A DNA stretch of 64,000 bases from CAKKQX01 sp963734595 (GCA_963734595.1 CAVTHV010000007.1:1-64000), one strand, 5' to 3'. Counted from the stretch's first letter, positions 8,372 to 17,017 are shown. Notes: a model not told the origin generated them from the letters alone. Numbers and translations are program-made.

Positions 8372-9232
8372 CTACAGCCCGAGCTTCGCCTTGAATTTGA
8401 GTATCTGCTCGAGCGTGTTCGCGCCGTTCTGGTGCGGCGGCAGCACGTCCCACAATTCCGCGTCGGGCATCAGCTCCTTCAGCGCCCACGACGCCGAATG
8501 CGCGTGCGACGAATCGTTGCCGGACTGGATGAACGACGGAATCTTCATCGCCATCAGCTCGGCGCCGTTCGCGCCCGAGGGCATGGTGTCGTTGAACAGC
8601 GCATCGCGGGTCTGCGCGCAGATGGCGAAGTAGCGGTCCATGTCCTGCTTCACGTACTGCGCGGCGAATTCCGCGTCGTGCACGGTCGGCGGCCCCCACG
8701 GCCCGATTTCGGCGTCTTCCCAGAAACTGCGTTTCTCCGGCGCGCGTTTCACCACCGCCGCGAAGCCGTTGGCGCGCACGAAATCCATGTGGCGCCGGAA
8801 GAACGTGTGCCCTTTCATCATCCAGCGGTAACCGCCGACCGGCCAGTGCAGATACAGCCCGAGGCAGGCCTGCGGATGACGCACGGCAAACGCGGTGGCC
8901 AGGCCCGCGCCCATGCAGCTGCCGAGGATCAGCGCCCTGCTCTCGCCCGCGAGATCCAGCAGCGCCTTCGCTTCGAGCACGTAGTGATCCCAGGTGAGCG
9001 GCTCGATGCGCCCGCCGGAAAGCCCCGCCTCGCGGCGGTCGTAGGCGATGGTCTTGAAGTGCCGGGACAGCGTCGCGAGGCCGTCCATCTCCTGCCATTC
9101 GCGCTTGCCGCCCGCGGCCGTCCAGCGCGCGATGGTCGAGCCGAAACCGCCGGGCGCGAACATCAGGAGCGGCGTGCCGCTGCCCTGGATTTCATAGTGA
9201 ATCTTGATGCCGTTGATCGTGGTGAAAGCCAT
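8372..9232 (-). CDS. Alpha/beta hydrolase with Cys at the nucleophile position
   Basis: A 286-aa alpha/beta hydrolase and the first gene of the operon. The ATG at 9232 has GGAGGAG about 9 nt upstream. The nucleophile elbow reads LGSCMGAG, so Cys stands where Ser is usual. The oxyanion-side segment is LLMFAPGGFGS, and a candidate catalytic His lies near the end in PPHQNGANTLEQ. Cys nucleophiles are known in dienelactone-hydrolase-like enzymes, so activity is plausible. The substrate is probably an ester, lactone or C-C bond in the compound taken up by the next gene's receptor. Confidence 0.85.
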   Translation of the reverse strand: MAFTTINGIKIHYEIQGSGTPLLMFAPGGFGSTIARWTAAGGKREWQEMDGLATLSRHFKTIAYDRREAGLSGGRIEPLTWDHYVLEAKALLDLAGESRALILGSCMGAGLATAFAVRHPQACLGLYLHWPVGGYRWMMKGHTFFRRHMDFVRANGFAAVVKRAPEKRSFWEDAEIGPWGPPTVHDAEFAAQYVKQDMDRYFAICAQTRDALFNDTMPSGANGAELMAMKIPSFIQSGNDSSHAHSASWALKELMPDAELWDVLPPHQNGANTLEQILKFKAKLGL

Positions 9233-9322
9233 GCCGTGCCGACTCCTCCGTGTTGTTGTCATCCGGCGATTCCGCGGGGGTTTGATTATAGGTGCCATGA
9301 AATGGAGGCGCAACGATCCGCT

Positions 9323-9472
9323 CATGAGGGATGAGGGATGAGGGATGAGGGATGCAGGGATGAGGGATGAGGGATGATGGGTACAAGTGACGTGATTGGG
9401 TGATTCGTATCTTTGTTTTTCCTTCGTGTCTTCGCTTTTGACTTCTTGGCGTCTTGGCGTCTTGGCGGTTCA
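9323..9472 (+). repeat. GGGATGA minisatellite followed by a family A repeat
   Basis: Tandem 7-8-nt GGGATGA units with small variations (about 9323-9379) lie in the upstream region of the minus-strand hydrolase operon. A family A copy follows (9416-9472: CTTCGTGTC, then three TTGGCGTC-type units ending TTGGCGGTTC). Confidence 0.85.
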
Positions 9473-9570
9473 AAAATCGGATTCGTAAATCGTACCCCTC
9501 AAGGTGGTATTGTGAAGTGAATCGTGAATCGCGTCATCGTGACTCCTCATGCGGTATCAGTGAATAGGAT

Positions 9571-9666
9571 CCTTCGTGTCTTCTGTGTCCTTGCGTCCTC
9601 TGCGTCCTCTGTGTCCTCTGTGTCTCCGCTTTGGATATTCTTGGCGTTCTTGGCGGCCTTGGCGGC
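9571..9666 (+). repeat. Family A repeat upstream of the 9.7-kb hydrolase gene
   Basis: A long copy with about six 9-mer units, mixing CTTCGTGTC, CTGCGTCCT and CTCTGTGTC. The tail has three TTGGCG units and ends GGCGGCTAA. With the copy at 9416 it fills most of the gap between two divergent hydrolase genes. Confidence 0.88.
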
Positions 9667-9703
9667 TAATCATTCGTCTTTCAACAGGTGCACACGCCAC
9701 AGC

Positions 9704-9709
9704 TATAAT
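9704..9709 (+). promoter_or_regulatory. -10 box TATAAT directly before a start codon
   Basis: A perfect TATAAT ends 9 nt before the ATG of the hydrolase gene and no Shine-Dalgarno is present. Transcription would start within 1-3 nt of the ATG, suggesting a leaderless or nearly leaderless message. There is no convincing -35. Confidence 0.4.
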
Positions 9710-9718
9710 TCCAGCACC

Positions 9719-10504
9719 ATGACCTCACCCGAACCCACCCGCAGCTTCGCCCAGCACGGCGACGTCCGCATCGAAGTCCTCGCCCGCGGCGCCGGCCCGC
9801 GCATCGTGATGATCCCCTCGCTCGGCCGCGGCGCGTCCGACTTCGACGTCATCGCAGCCCGTCTCGCCGCCGCCGGCTACCGCGTGCTCTGCCCCGAGCC
9901 GCGCGGCCTCGGCCAAAGCCGCGGCCCGCTCAAGAACATCACGCTCCACGATTACGCGCGCGACGTCGCCGCCGTGATCGCACACGACGGCGGCGGACCG
10001 ACCGTCGTCGTCGGCCACGCGTTCGGCAATTTCGTCGCGCGCACCACCGCCGCCGATTATCCCGAGCTCGTGAAAGCCGTCGTGCTGCTCGCCGCGACGC
10101 ACACCTGGCCGCTCGCGCCGGAGCTGCGCGACTCGATCAACAAGTGCCACATGATGTCCCTGCCCGAGGACGTGCGGCTGAAACACCTGCAGCACGTGTT
10201 CTTCGCGCCGGGCAACGACGCGCGCGTGTGGCTCGGCGGCTGGGACGAGGAAGTGATGCACGCCGAGCGCGCCGCGACCGAAGCCACGCCGAAAGCGGAA
10301 TGGTGGACGGCCGGCACAGCGCCGGTGCTCGACGCGCTGGCGGTGAACGATCCGCTGTCGCCGCCGGGGAGCACGAACTGCTATCGCGACGAATGGGGGG
10401 ACCGCGTGACCGTCGCGCCGATTGCCAACGCCGCGCACGCGCTGCTGCCGGAGCAGCCGATTGCGGTGGCCGATACGATCATCGCTTATCTCAAGCGCTT
10501 TTAA
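9719..10504 (+). CDS. Alpha/beta hydrolase fold protein
   Basis: A 261-aa alpha/beta hydrolase. The nucleophile elbow is VVGHAFGN, so the residue between His and Phe is Ala and the canonical Ser is missing. Other landmarks are normal: the IPSLGRGASDFD oxyanion segment, LCPEPRGLGQSRGP, and the late His in NAAHALLP. The ATG at 9719 was chosen because the family's N-terminus begins here; it lacks a Shine-Dalgarno and follows a TATAAT closely. The missing Ser may mean a non-hydrolytic lyase-type member or an inactive homologue. An enoyl-CoA hydratase gene follows about 100 bp downstream. Confidence 0.83.
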   Translation: MTSPEPTRSFAQHGDVRIEVLARGAGPRIVMIPSLGRGASDFDVIAARLAAAGYRVLCPEPRGLGQSRGPLKNITLHDYARDVAAVIAHDGGGPTVVVGHAFGNFVARTTAADYPELVKAVVLLAATHTWPLAPELRDSINKCHMMSLPEDVRLKHLQHVFFAPGNDARVWLGGWDEEVMHAERAATEATPKAEWWTAGTAPVLDALAVNDPLSPPGSTNCYRDEWGDRVTVAPIANAAHALLPEQPIAVADTIIAYLKRF

Positions 10505-10513
10505 ACAAAAAAG

Positions 10514-10555
10514 CATTAACGCAAAGGAACGCCAAGGTTCGCAACGGGCGCAAAG
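10514..10555 (-). repeat. Degenerate family A-like repeat
   Basis: AACGCAAAGGAACGCCAAGG and the following GCGCAAAGG form a short, diverged and inverted version of the family A tail. It lies between the hydrolase stop and the enoyl-CoA hydratase start. Weak. Confidence 0.5.
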
Positions 10556-10603
10556 GTATTCAACAATTTTTTCGCTCGACAGGACAGCACAAGGATTGAC
10601 CAT

Positions 10604-11374
10604 ATGAGCATACAAGTCACGAAGGAAAACGGCGTCGCCACGGTGCTGCTCAACCGCCCCGACAAGCTGAACGCGCTGTCGGCCGAGATGTACCACGAGC
10701 TCGCCGACCATTTCGCGGCGCTGGGCAGCGACGACGCGGTGCGCGCGGTCGTGCTGACCGGCGCGGGCCGCGCGTTCTGCGCCGGCGGCGACGTCGGCTC
10801 GATGGGCAACTACGACGTGGTCTCCGGCCGCAAGCGCTCGCGCGGCCATCACCGCGCGATCGTCAACCTGCACAACCTCGAAAAGCCGGTGATCGCCGCG
10901 ATCCGCGGGCCCGCCGCCGGCGTCGGCGCGAGCCTCGCGCTGGCGAGCGACCTCATCATCGCCTCCGAGACCGCCTACCTGCTGATGGCGTTCAAGAACG
11001 TCGGCATTCCGCCCGACGGCGGCGCGGTGTTTTTCCTGACGCAATACCTCGGCGTCGCGCGCGCCAAGGAGCTCGTCTACAGCGCGCGCAAGCTGCCCGC
11101 GGCCGAAGCGAAGGAAATGGGCATCGTCACGAAAGTCGTGCCCGACGATCAACTGGAAGCCGCGACCAACGCGCTCGCGCAGGAGCTCGCGGGCTCCGCC
11201 ACCTACGCGCTGGCGCTGGCCAAAAAAATGTTCCAGTCGATGTACTCGCCGACGCTCGAGCAATTGCTGGAGATGGAAATTCTCGCGGTGTGCGGCGCGC
11301 GCCTCACCCACGATCACAAGGAAGGCATCGCCGCGTTCAAGGAAAAGCGCAAGCCGAAGTTCGAAGGACGCTGA
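10604..11374 (+). CDS. Enoyl-CoA hydratase/isomerase family protein
   Basis: A 256-aa crotonase-fold protein acting on acyl-CoA thioesters. The CoA-binding and oxyanion segments FCAGGDVGSMG (near residue 65) and GPAAGVGASLALASD (near 104) are intact. At the second active-site position it has IPPDGGAVFFL, that is Asp instead of Glu, as in the PaaG-type isomerases, so an isomerase is as likely as a hydratase. It lies between a hydrolase gene and the DUF35/thiolase pair, consistent with a beta-oxidation-like pathway for an unusual acid. Confidence 0.88.
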   Translation: MSIQVTKENGVATVLLNRPDKLNALSAEMYHELADHFAALGSDDAVRAVVLTGAGRAFCAGGDVGSMGNYDVVSGRKRSRGHHRAIVNLHNLEKPVIAAIRGPAAGVGASLALASDLIIASETAYLLMAFKNVGIPPDGGAVFFLTQYLGVARAKELVYSARKLPAAEAKEMGIVTKVVPDDQLEAATNALAQELAGSATYALALAKKMFQSMYSPTLEQLLEMEILAVCGARLTHDHKEGIAAFKEKRKPKFEGR

Positions 11375-11464
11375 GAAAATCAGGTGCTGGGGACTATGAG
11401 GCTGATAAGGCTAGGGAATTAAGGGAATGGAACAGAATAATTATGTTTAAAAACAACGGCATAT

Positions 11465-11522
11465 GATACATGATTCGTTGTTCGTTTTTCCTCTGTGTCC
11501 TCTGTGTCCTCTGTGGTTAATG
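11465..11522 (+). repeat. Family A repeat with conserved non-repetitive flank
   Basis: A 33-nt stretch (11465-11497) matches 1877-1909 with only three mismatches, and most of it lies outside the 9-mer units. Three CTCTGTGTC/CTCTGTGG units follow, ending GTGGTTAATGC. It sits just before the ribosome site of the DUF35 gene. Confidence 0.88.
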
Positions 11523-11551
11523 CTTTTTCGTCTTTTGATAAGGGAACGCCC

Positions 11552-11943
11552 ATGCAGGATCTGAAACAGCGCTCGCCGCTCATGACCTATATCGAGCATT
11601 GCGCGAGGGGCGAGCTCGCCTTCCAGGTGTGCACCGACGACAACACGCCGGTGTTTTTTCCGCGCGTGGCCGCGCCCGAAACCGGCAGCACCAATCTCGA
11701 ATGGCGCGTCTCGAAGGGTCTCGGCACGGTCTACGCGACGACCGTCGTGTATTACAGGAACGAGCTGCCGCTCAACGTCGCGCTGATCGATCTCGACGAG
11801 GGCTTCCGCATGATGAGCCGCGTCGAGGACATCGATCCGCTGCAGGTCAAGATCGGCATGCGCGTCGCAGTGCGCATGCACCCCGGCGACGAGAAGCAGC
11901 CGCCCTACCCGGTGTTCACCGCCGGTGGAGGAATGCAAAATGA
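11552..11943 (+). CDS. DUF35 OB-fold protein, thiolase partner (3' frameshift likely)
   Basis: About 130 aa of the DUF35 (OB-fold, Zn-ribbon) family, whose members sit beside SCP2-type thiolases as accessory acyl-CoA-binding subunits. The OB core reads GTVYATTVVYY to KIGMRVAV. The usual four-Cys zinc ribbon is absent: only the Cys of FQVCTDDNTPVFFPR remains. The start at 11552 has AGGGA 6 nt upstream. The given frame runs on without a stop into the thiolase gene. One extra A in the AAAA at 11937-11940 would give a TGA overlapping the thiolase ATG, the usual layout, so I place the end at 11943. Confidence 0.75.
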
Positions 11944-13095
11944 GCGGCCTTCAACGCGGCAGCGTCGCAGTCGTCGGCGCCGCCGAATCCGATCTCGGCC
12001 AGGTCGCGCTGCACACCAGCCCGACCGACCTGATGGCGCAGGCGACGCTGCGCGCGCTCGACGACTGCGGGCTCAAGCTCTCCGACGTCGACGCGGTGCT
12101 CTCCGCCACCACGCAGTCGCGCTATTCGACGATGGCGCTGTGCGAATACCTGCGCATCAAGCCCAAGTTCTTCGACGGCACCATGATCGGCGGCTCGTCC
12201 TTCATGACCCACCTCGCCCACGCGCAGGCGGCGATCCAGCAGGGCGTGTGCGAAGTCGCGGTCATCGCCTACGGCAGCACCCAGCGCACGGTCTCTCGCG
12301 CCGCGGCCTCGCCGCGCGAATACAATTTCTACGAGACGCCCTACCGCCCGTTCTTTCCGTCCTCGGCCTACGCGCTGGCCGCCTCGCGCCACATGCATCA
12401 ATACGGCACCACGCGCGAGCAGCTCGCGGAAGTCGCGGTCGCCGCGCGCAAGTGGGCGCTGCTGAATCCGGCGGCGTGGGAAAAGGAACCGCTGACCATC
12501 GAGCAGGTGCTCGGCTCGCGCATGGTCAGCCATCCGCTCACGGTGCGCGACTGCTGCCTCGTCACCGACGGCGGCGGCGCGATCATCGTCACTTCCGCCG
12601 CGCGCGCGAAATCGCTCAGGAAAAAACCGGTGTACGTGCTGGGCGTGGGCGAAGCGATCAGCCACATGACGATTTCCAACATGCCCGATCTCACCGTCAC
12701 CGCGGCGGCCGAGTCCGGCACCAAGGCGTTCGGCATGGCGGGACTCAAGCCCGCCGACGTCGACATGCTGTCGCTCTATGACGCCTTCACCATCACGCCG
12801 ATCCTGTTCCTCGAGGACCTCGGCTTCTGCCCCAAAGGCGAAGGCGGACGTTTCGTCGCCGACGGCGCGATCGCGCCCGGCGGAAAACTCGCGGTCAACA
12901 CCAGCGGCGGCGGGCTGTCCTACTGCCACCCCGGCATGTACGGTCTGCTGGTGATGATCGAGGCGATCCGCCAGGTGCGCGGCGAATGCGGCAAGCGCCA
13001 GGTGAAGGACTGCGAGGTCGCTCTCGCGCACGGCAATGGTGGCGTTCTTGTCCACGCAATGCACGGTACTCTTCGGCTCCGAATCAACCCTGTAG
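11940..13095 (+). CDS. Thiolase-like protein, SCP2/acetyl-CoA acetyltransferase type (3' frameshift)
   Basis: About 385 aa of the thiolase superfamily, start ATG 11940 with GGAGGA 7 nt upstream. The late motifs SYCHPGMYG and AHGNGG are present. At the acyl-enzyme position it has MIGGSSFMTH without a Cys, as in many DUF35-paired homologues, so the catalysis differs from classical thiolase. Near the end an extra T in GTTCTTGTCC (13044-13050) shifts the frame. Removing it gives GGVLSTQCTVLFGSESTL and a TAG at 13093-13095. As given, the frame runs to 13148 with an unrelated tail. It probably forms a complex with the DUF35 protein. Confidence 0.85.
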
Positions 13096-13163
13096 ACCGG
13101 CGCAATGCAGCTCTGCCGCGGTCTGATATAGTCACGCATCAAAAATGACAGCGGAAACAAATA

Positions 13164-13421
13164 ATGCTCAGCCTCACGCACATCATCTGGTTCCTGATCA
13201 TCGGCGCAATGGCCGGCTGGCTCGCCGGCATTCTGACCAAGGGCAGCGGCTTCGGCATCATCGGCAACGTGCTGATCGGCGCCACCGGGGCCTTCATCGG
13301 CGGGCATATCCTCCATTTCTTCGGCTTTGCCGCCGGCCGCGGCTTCATCCCGTCCATGCTCACCGCGCTGGTCGGCGCGCTGGTGCTGTTGTTCGTGATC
13401 TACCTGCTGGGCAGGAAATAA
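13164..13421 (+). CDS. GlsB/YeaQ/YmgE-family small membrane protein
   Basis: An 85-aa inner-membrane protein with three hydrophobic helices and the Gly-rich patterns of the transglycosylase-associated (YeaQ/YmgE) family, for example GAMAGWLAGILTKG near the first helix and GATGAFIGG in the second. Members are induced by general stress; their molecular role is unsettled. It stands alone after the thiolase gene, with a weak ribosome site. Confidence 0.87.
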   Translation: MLSLTHIIWFLIIGAMAGWLAGILTKGSGFGIIGNVLIGATGAFIGGHILHFFGFAAGRGFIPSMLTALVGALVLLFVIYLLGRK

Positions 13422-13544
13422 TCCGGCCGCGGCGGATGTTAGTGTAAGAGTAAAACGGCCGTTTCAGGCCGACTGACGCACAACGAACCGATGCCCGGGA
13501 ATTCCGCGGCGGTTGGACGGTCTGATGAAAACTGGAGGACAACC

Positions 13545-14111
13545 ATGACTAGACGTGGAATGTTGCAGAGATTACTGGCGCTGGGACTGGGCGGCATCGC
13601 CACCGGCCGCGCGGCGGCCGCGACGCAGCCCGCCTCGATGAAAGCGGTCGAGGACATGCAGAAGAACTGGAAAGCGCTGCTGGCGGCAAACGTGAAGGCC
13701 CCGCTTCCCTCCCAGCCGTTCAAGCTCACGAACGAGGAATGGCGCAAGCGCCTGGACAAGGCGCAGTACAACGTGCTGCGCGAGGAAGGCACCGAGTACC
13801 CGGGCACCAGCCCGCTCAACCACGAGAAGCGCGCCGGCGTCTTCGCCTGCGCCGGCTGCGATCTGCCGCTGTTCACTTCCGACATGAAATACGACAGCGG
13901 CACCGGGTGGCCGAGTTTCTTCACCACCATTCCCGGCGTGTTCGCCTCCAAGGAGGACCGCCAGTTGTTCGCGCCGCGCACCGAATACCACTGCATCCGC
14001 TGCGGCGGCCATCACGGCCACGTCTTCGACGACGGCCCGCCGCCGACCGGGCAGCGCTGGTGCAACAACGGCGTCGCGCTGAAGTTCATCCCGAAAACCG
14101 GGAAGACTTAG
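13545..14111 (+). CDS. msrB: Exported peptide-methionine (R)-S-oxide reductase
   Basis: A 188-aa MsrB-type repair enzyme that reduces methionine-R-sulfoxide in proteins. The ATG at 13545 has GGAGG 6 nt upstream and opens with a twin-arginine-like export signal (MTRRGMLQRLLALGLGG), so the enzyme should act outside the cytoplasm. The zinc-binding pairs CAGC and CIRC and the DSGTGWPSF segment are intact. The catalytic Cys is in RWCNNGVALKF, a variant of the common RYCxNS. No partner MsrA gene is nearby. Confidence 0.92.
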   Translation: MTRRGMLQRLLALGLGGIATGRAAAATQPASMKAVEDMQKNWKALLAANVKAPLPSQPFKLTNEEWRKRLDKAQYNVLREEGTEYPGTSPLNHEKRAGVFACAGCDLPLFTSDMKYDSGTGWPSFFTTIPGVFASKEDRQLFAPRTEYHCIRCGGHHGHVFDDGPPPTGQRWCNNGVALKFIPKTGKT

Positions 14112-14135
14112 CGTGCCGGGAGAGCTTTGATCAAG

Positions 14136-14270
14136 TCGTCCCCGCGAAGGCGGGGATCCAGTAAGCTGTTAAGTCATCCTCGCGAAAGCGGGGACCCAGT
14201 AACTACCTGAACTTCCTGGATTCCGCCTTCGCGGGAATGACGAACGTTTCCGCATGCGCGGGAATGACGG
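14136..14270. repeat. Family C palindromic repeat (one complete element and partial units)
   Basis: Units built on CGCGAAGGCGGGGA and its complement, bounded by GTC(A/G)TCC and GGAATGAC. The unit 14174-14242 is nearly identical, with about three differences in 69 nt, to the copy at 15848, showing recent spread. As RNA it folds into a strong GC hairpin, and it lies between convergent genes. Confidence 0.9.
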
Positions 14271-14286
14271 CTTCCCGTAGCGTTTT

Positions 14287-14595
14287 TTACAGCCCCAGGA
14301 TCCGCCCGATCTCCGACACGTACTGGCCGACCTTCATGCCCTCGGCGAGGGCGGAGTCGAGCGTGCCTTCGAGGCCCGCCCGCACGCTGTGCAATCCATC
14401 ACGCACCCAGTGATGCCTGCGGATCGGGGAGTTGAGCACGTTCTTGAGCGTCTCCACTTCATCCCTGAGGCGCTGCATGTCCGCGGAGCCGCTGCGCACT
14501 TTCGCCAGGTCGAGCTCCAGGGCCGCGATCAGCTTGCCCACCTCTTCCAGATTGATTTCCGGCGTATGGCCCGGCGCGCCTTTCTTCTCTGCCAC
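14287..14595 (-). CDS. Small helical protein of unknown function
   Basis: A 102-aa charged protein with a predicted coiled-coil centre (LIAALELDLAKVRSGSADMQRLRDEVETLK) and an amphipathic C-terminus. It has no signal or membrane segment. A good GGAGGTT ribosome site precedes the ATG. The composition is phasin- or cell-division-like, but I recognise no family. Confidence 0.65.
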   Translation of the reverse strand: MAEKKGAPGHTPEINLEEVGKLIAALELDLAKVRSGSADMQRLRDEVETLKNVLNSPIRRHHWVRDGLHSVRAGLEGTLDSALAEGMKVGQYVSEIGRILGL

Positions 14596-14770
14596 TGCGA
14601 ACCTCCGTTCAGATTATGCTGCCACCTTGTATCCAGCCTCCAGTTTAATCGACATCCCGCCCCGCCGTCACATCAGACTGCGCCAACGCGGCACTGCGCA
14701 CTCGACGCGAGAAACTTTCCGACGTATGCTGTAGTCACATATGATTCTGAGCATTTGATTCCGTCCCGCC

Positions 14771-15262
14771 ATGCCCGCCGTTCTCAGACTCGCCGCCCCT
14801 GCGGATGCCTATGAAATCGCGGTCATGTCGCGCTGCCTGATCGAGATCGGGCTGCGCGGCTGGTCGTGGCATCCGGACCGCGTGGTGAAAGCGATCCGCG
14901 CCCGGGCGACCACCGTGCTGGTCGCCGAGGCCGAGGGCAAACGGGTCGGCGTGGCGATCATGGAATTCCACGATACCAAGGCGCATCTCAGCCTGCTCGC
15001 AGTCAAGCCCACGCACCAGCGCTGCGACATCGGCCGGCAGATGATGGAATGGCTCGAGGAATCGGCGCTCACCGCCGGCATCGCGACCATCGTCCTCGAA
15101 TTGCGCGCCAACAACTTCGGCGCCCGCAGCTTCTATCACACGCTCGGCTTCAGGGAAGCGGCCTACCTCCCCGGTTACTATCAGGGCACGGAAACCGCGC
15201 TCCGGATGTCGCGCGACATCCGCCGCCACGTTCCCGACCGCAACCGGCAGTTCGAGAGCTGA
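14771..15262 (+). CDS. GNAT-family N-acetyltransferase
   Basis: A 163-aa acetyl-CoA-dependent acyltransferase. The CoA-binding motif A is LLAVKPTHQRCDIGRQMME around residue 78, and the motif B region NNFGARSFYHTLGF is typical. It is a single-domain protein with a normal length. The acceptor, whether protein N-terminus, amine or antibiotic, cannot be inferred. It is followed by a DUF2127 membrane protein about 85 bp downstream. Confidence 0.88.
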   Translation: MPAVLRLAAPADAYEIAVMSRCLIEIGLRGWSWHPDRVVKAIRARATTVLVAEAEGKRVGVAIMEFHDTKAHLSLLAVKPTHQRCDIGRQMMEWLEESALTAGIATIVLELRANNFGARSFYHTLGFREAAYLPGYYQGTETALRMSRDIRRHVPDRNRQFES

Positions 15263-15346
15263 AAAAAAGCCGTTGGCCGGTATTTCCGTGAAAAAAGCCG
15301 GCATGCGTAGTGCAGGCATCGCAGCGCCGGCTTGACGGCACCTGAC

Positions 15347-15796
15347 ATGGCAAACACCGGACTGCGCACGATCGCGCTCGTCGAGGGCGCCAAGGGTCTC
15401 GCGGTGCTTGCGGCCGGCACCGGCGTGCTGACGCTCATCCATCGCTCGCTGCAGGGCGCGGCCGAAACGCTCGTGCACCACCTGCACCTCAATCCGGCCA
15501 GCAAGTACCCGCGGATTTTCATCGACGCCGCCGCCAACCTCAACGATACGGGTTTGTTGCTGCTCGCCGGCGTGGCCTTCGTCTATGCCGCGACGCACCT
15601 CGCCGAAGCGACCGGGCTGTGGCTGGAACGCCGCTGGGCGGAATGGCTCGGCGTGTGCAACGGCAGCATTTACATCCCGTTCGAGCTCTACGAACTCACG
15701 CGGCACGTGAGTACGCTGAAAATCGGCACGCTGCTCGTCAATGCCGCGATCGTGGCTTATCTTGCGCGCGAGCTGTGGCGCAAGCGCAGCGCGTGA
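15347..15796 (+). CDS. DUF2127 family membrane protein
   Basis: A 149-aa integral membrane protein with four predicted helices, matching the DUF2127 pattern in ALVEGAKGLAVLAAGTGVL and NGSIYIPFELYELTRH. I start at ATG 15347 because it places LRTIALVEG near the N-terminus as in the family. Function unknown. Confidence 0.75.
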   Translation: MANTGLRTIALVEGAKGLAVLAAGTGVLTLIHRSLQGAAETLVHHLHLNPASKYPRIFIDAAANLNDTGLLLLAGVAFVYAATHLAEATGLWLERRWAEWLGVCNGSIYIPFELYELTRHVSTLKIGTLLVNAAIVAYLARELWRKRSA

Positions 15797-15847
15797 CAGA
15801 AAAGTAAATTAAAACAACGGATTACGATAAATCCGTGCTCTGTGGAA

Positions 15848-15918
15848 GTCATCCTCGCGAAGGCGGGGACCCAGTAACTACCTGAACATCCTGGATTTCC
15901 GCCTTCGCGGGAATGACG
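15848..15918. repeat. Family C palindromic repeat, second copy
   Basis: About 70 bp from GTCATCC to GGAATGAC, nearly identical to 14174-14242. It lies between the convergent ends of the DUF2127 gene and queG, close to the queG stop codon. Confidence 0.9.
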
Positions 15919-15927
15919 AAACCCAAT

Positions 15928-17017
15928 TTAATCAGAGCTTCCCTGATGATGCCGCGCCAGCGCCCACGCCACATGCTCGCGCACCAGCGCGGACGGATGG
16001 TCGGCGCGCGCCCGCAGCGCGGCGATGACGCGCCGGTGATGCCGGCGCGTTGCCGAGCCCGACCGCGATATTCCGCAGCCAGCGCTCATGGCCGATGCGA
16101 TGGATCGCGCTGCCCAGCAGTTTCGCGTCGAACTCCGCCTCGCTCCAGCCGAAGAGTTCGACGAGCGTCGCGTCGTCGAGCCCGTTGCGCACCGCGAAGT
16201 CGGGTTCCCCGCTCTGCCGGGCAAACTTGTTCCACGGGCAGACGAGCTGGCAGTCGTCGCAGCCATAGACGCGGTTGCCGATCAGCGGCCGCAGCGCCTC
16301 CGGGATGCTGCTCTTCAATTCGATGGTGAGATAGGAAATGCAGCGCCGCGCATCCAGCCGGTAGGGCGCGACGATCGCCTGCGTCGGGCAGATCTCGAGG
16401 CATTTGCTGCAGCTGCCGCAATGGTTTTCCAGCGCGGCATCGACCGGCAGCGGCAGGTCGGTGTAGATCTCGCCCAGAAAAAACGACGATCCGGCTTCGC
16501 GCGACAGCAGCAGCGTGTGCTTGCCGCGCCAGCCGAGGCCCGCTTTCTGCGCGAGTTCCACTTCCATCACCGGCGCGCTGTCGGTGAACACGCGGTAGCG
16601 GAATTCGCCGACCGCCTGCGTGATGCGGTCGGCGAGCTGCTGCAGGCGGCGCCGCAGCACCTTGTGGTAGTCGCGCCCGAGCGCGTAGCGCGAGACGAAC
16701 GCCTTGTCCGCGTCGTTGATGACGGCCCAGCCGTCGCGGGCCGCGGGCGGGGAATAATTCATGCGCGCGGCGATCACGCGCAGCGTTCCCGGCACGAGTT
16801 CCGCCGGGCGGCTGCGTTTCACGCCGTGCTTTGCCATATAATCCATCTCGCCGTGGCAGCCCTGGTCGAGCCAGTCGCGGAGCCGCGCCTCGGCTGCGGA
16901 AAGGTCGCAGTCGGCGATGCCGATTTCCTGGAAGCCGAGCTGCCTTCCCCACTGCTTGATGTCGCGCGCGAGCGCAGTGAGATCGACCGCCTTTGACGGA
17001 TTGGGACTTTCTTGCAT
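15928..17017 (-). CDS. queG: Epoxyqueuosine reductase QueG (3' frameshift)
   Basis: A cobalamin-dependent iron-sulfur enzyme of about 360 aa that performs the last step of queuosine formation in tRNA. Both 4Fe-4S sets are visible: CGSCSKCLEICP and CDDCQLVCPWN. The body is intact, but near 16031-16048 the frame changes. The neighbouring frame then gives VIAALRARADHPSALVREHV, the HEAT-like C-terminus expected of QueG, ending at 15928. As given, the first frame runs into an Arg/Ala-rich tail. Possible starts are 17029, 17026 and 17017. It is divergent from tsaE, the order also known from enterobacteria. Confidence 0.9.

Noticed and set aside
9719..10504. The ORF start at 9524 for the hydrolase gene
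   Set aside because: The extra N-terminal codons are translated family A repeat; the family N-terminus begins at 9719.
9725..11317. A 530-codon minus-strand frame spanning the hydrolase and enoyl-CoA hydratase genes
   Set aside because: It crosses two real genes and a gap with no ribosome site, and its composition is that of antisense reading.
11495..12781. A DUF35-thiolase fusion protein
   Set aside because: The frame continues into the thiolase gene out of phase, giving an Arg-rich tail; the thiolase has its own ribosome site and ATG. A missing A at 11937-11940 explains it better.
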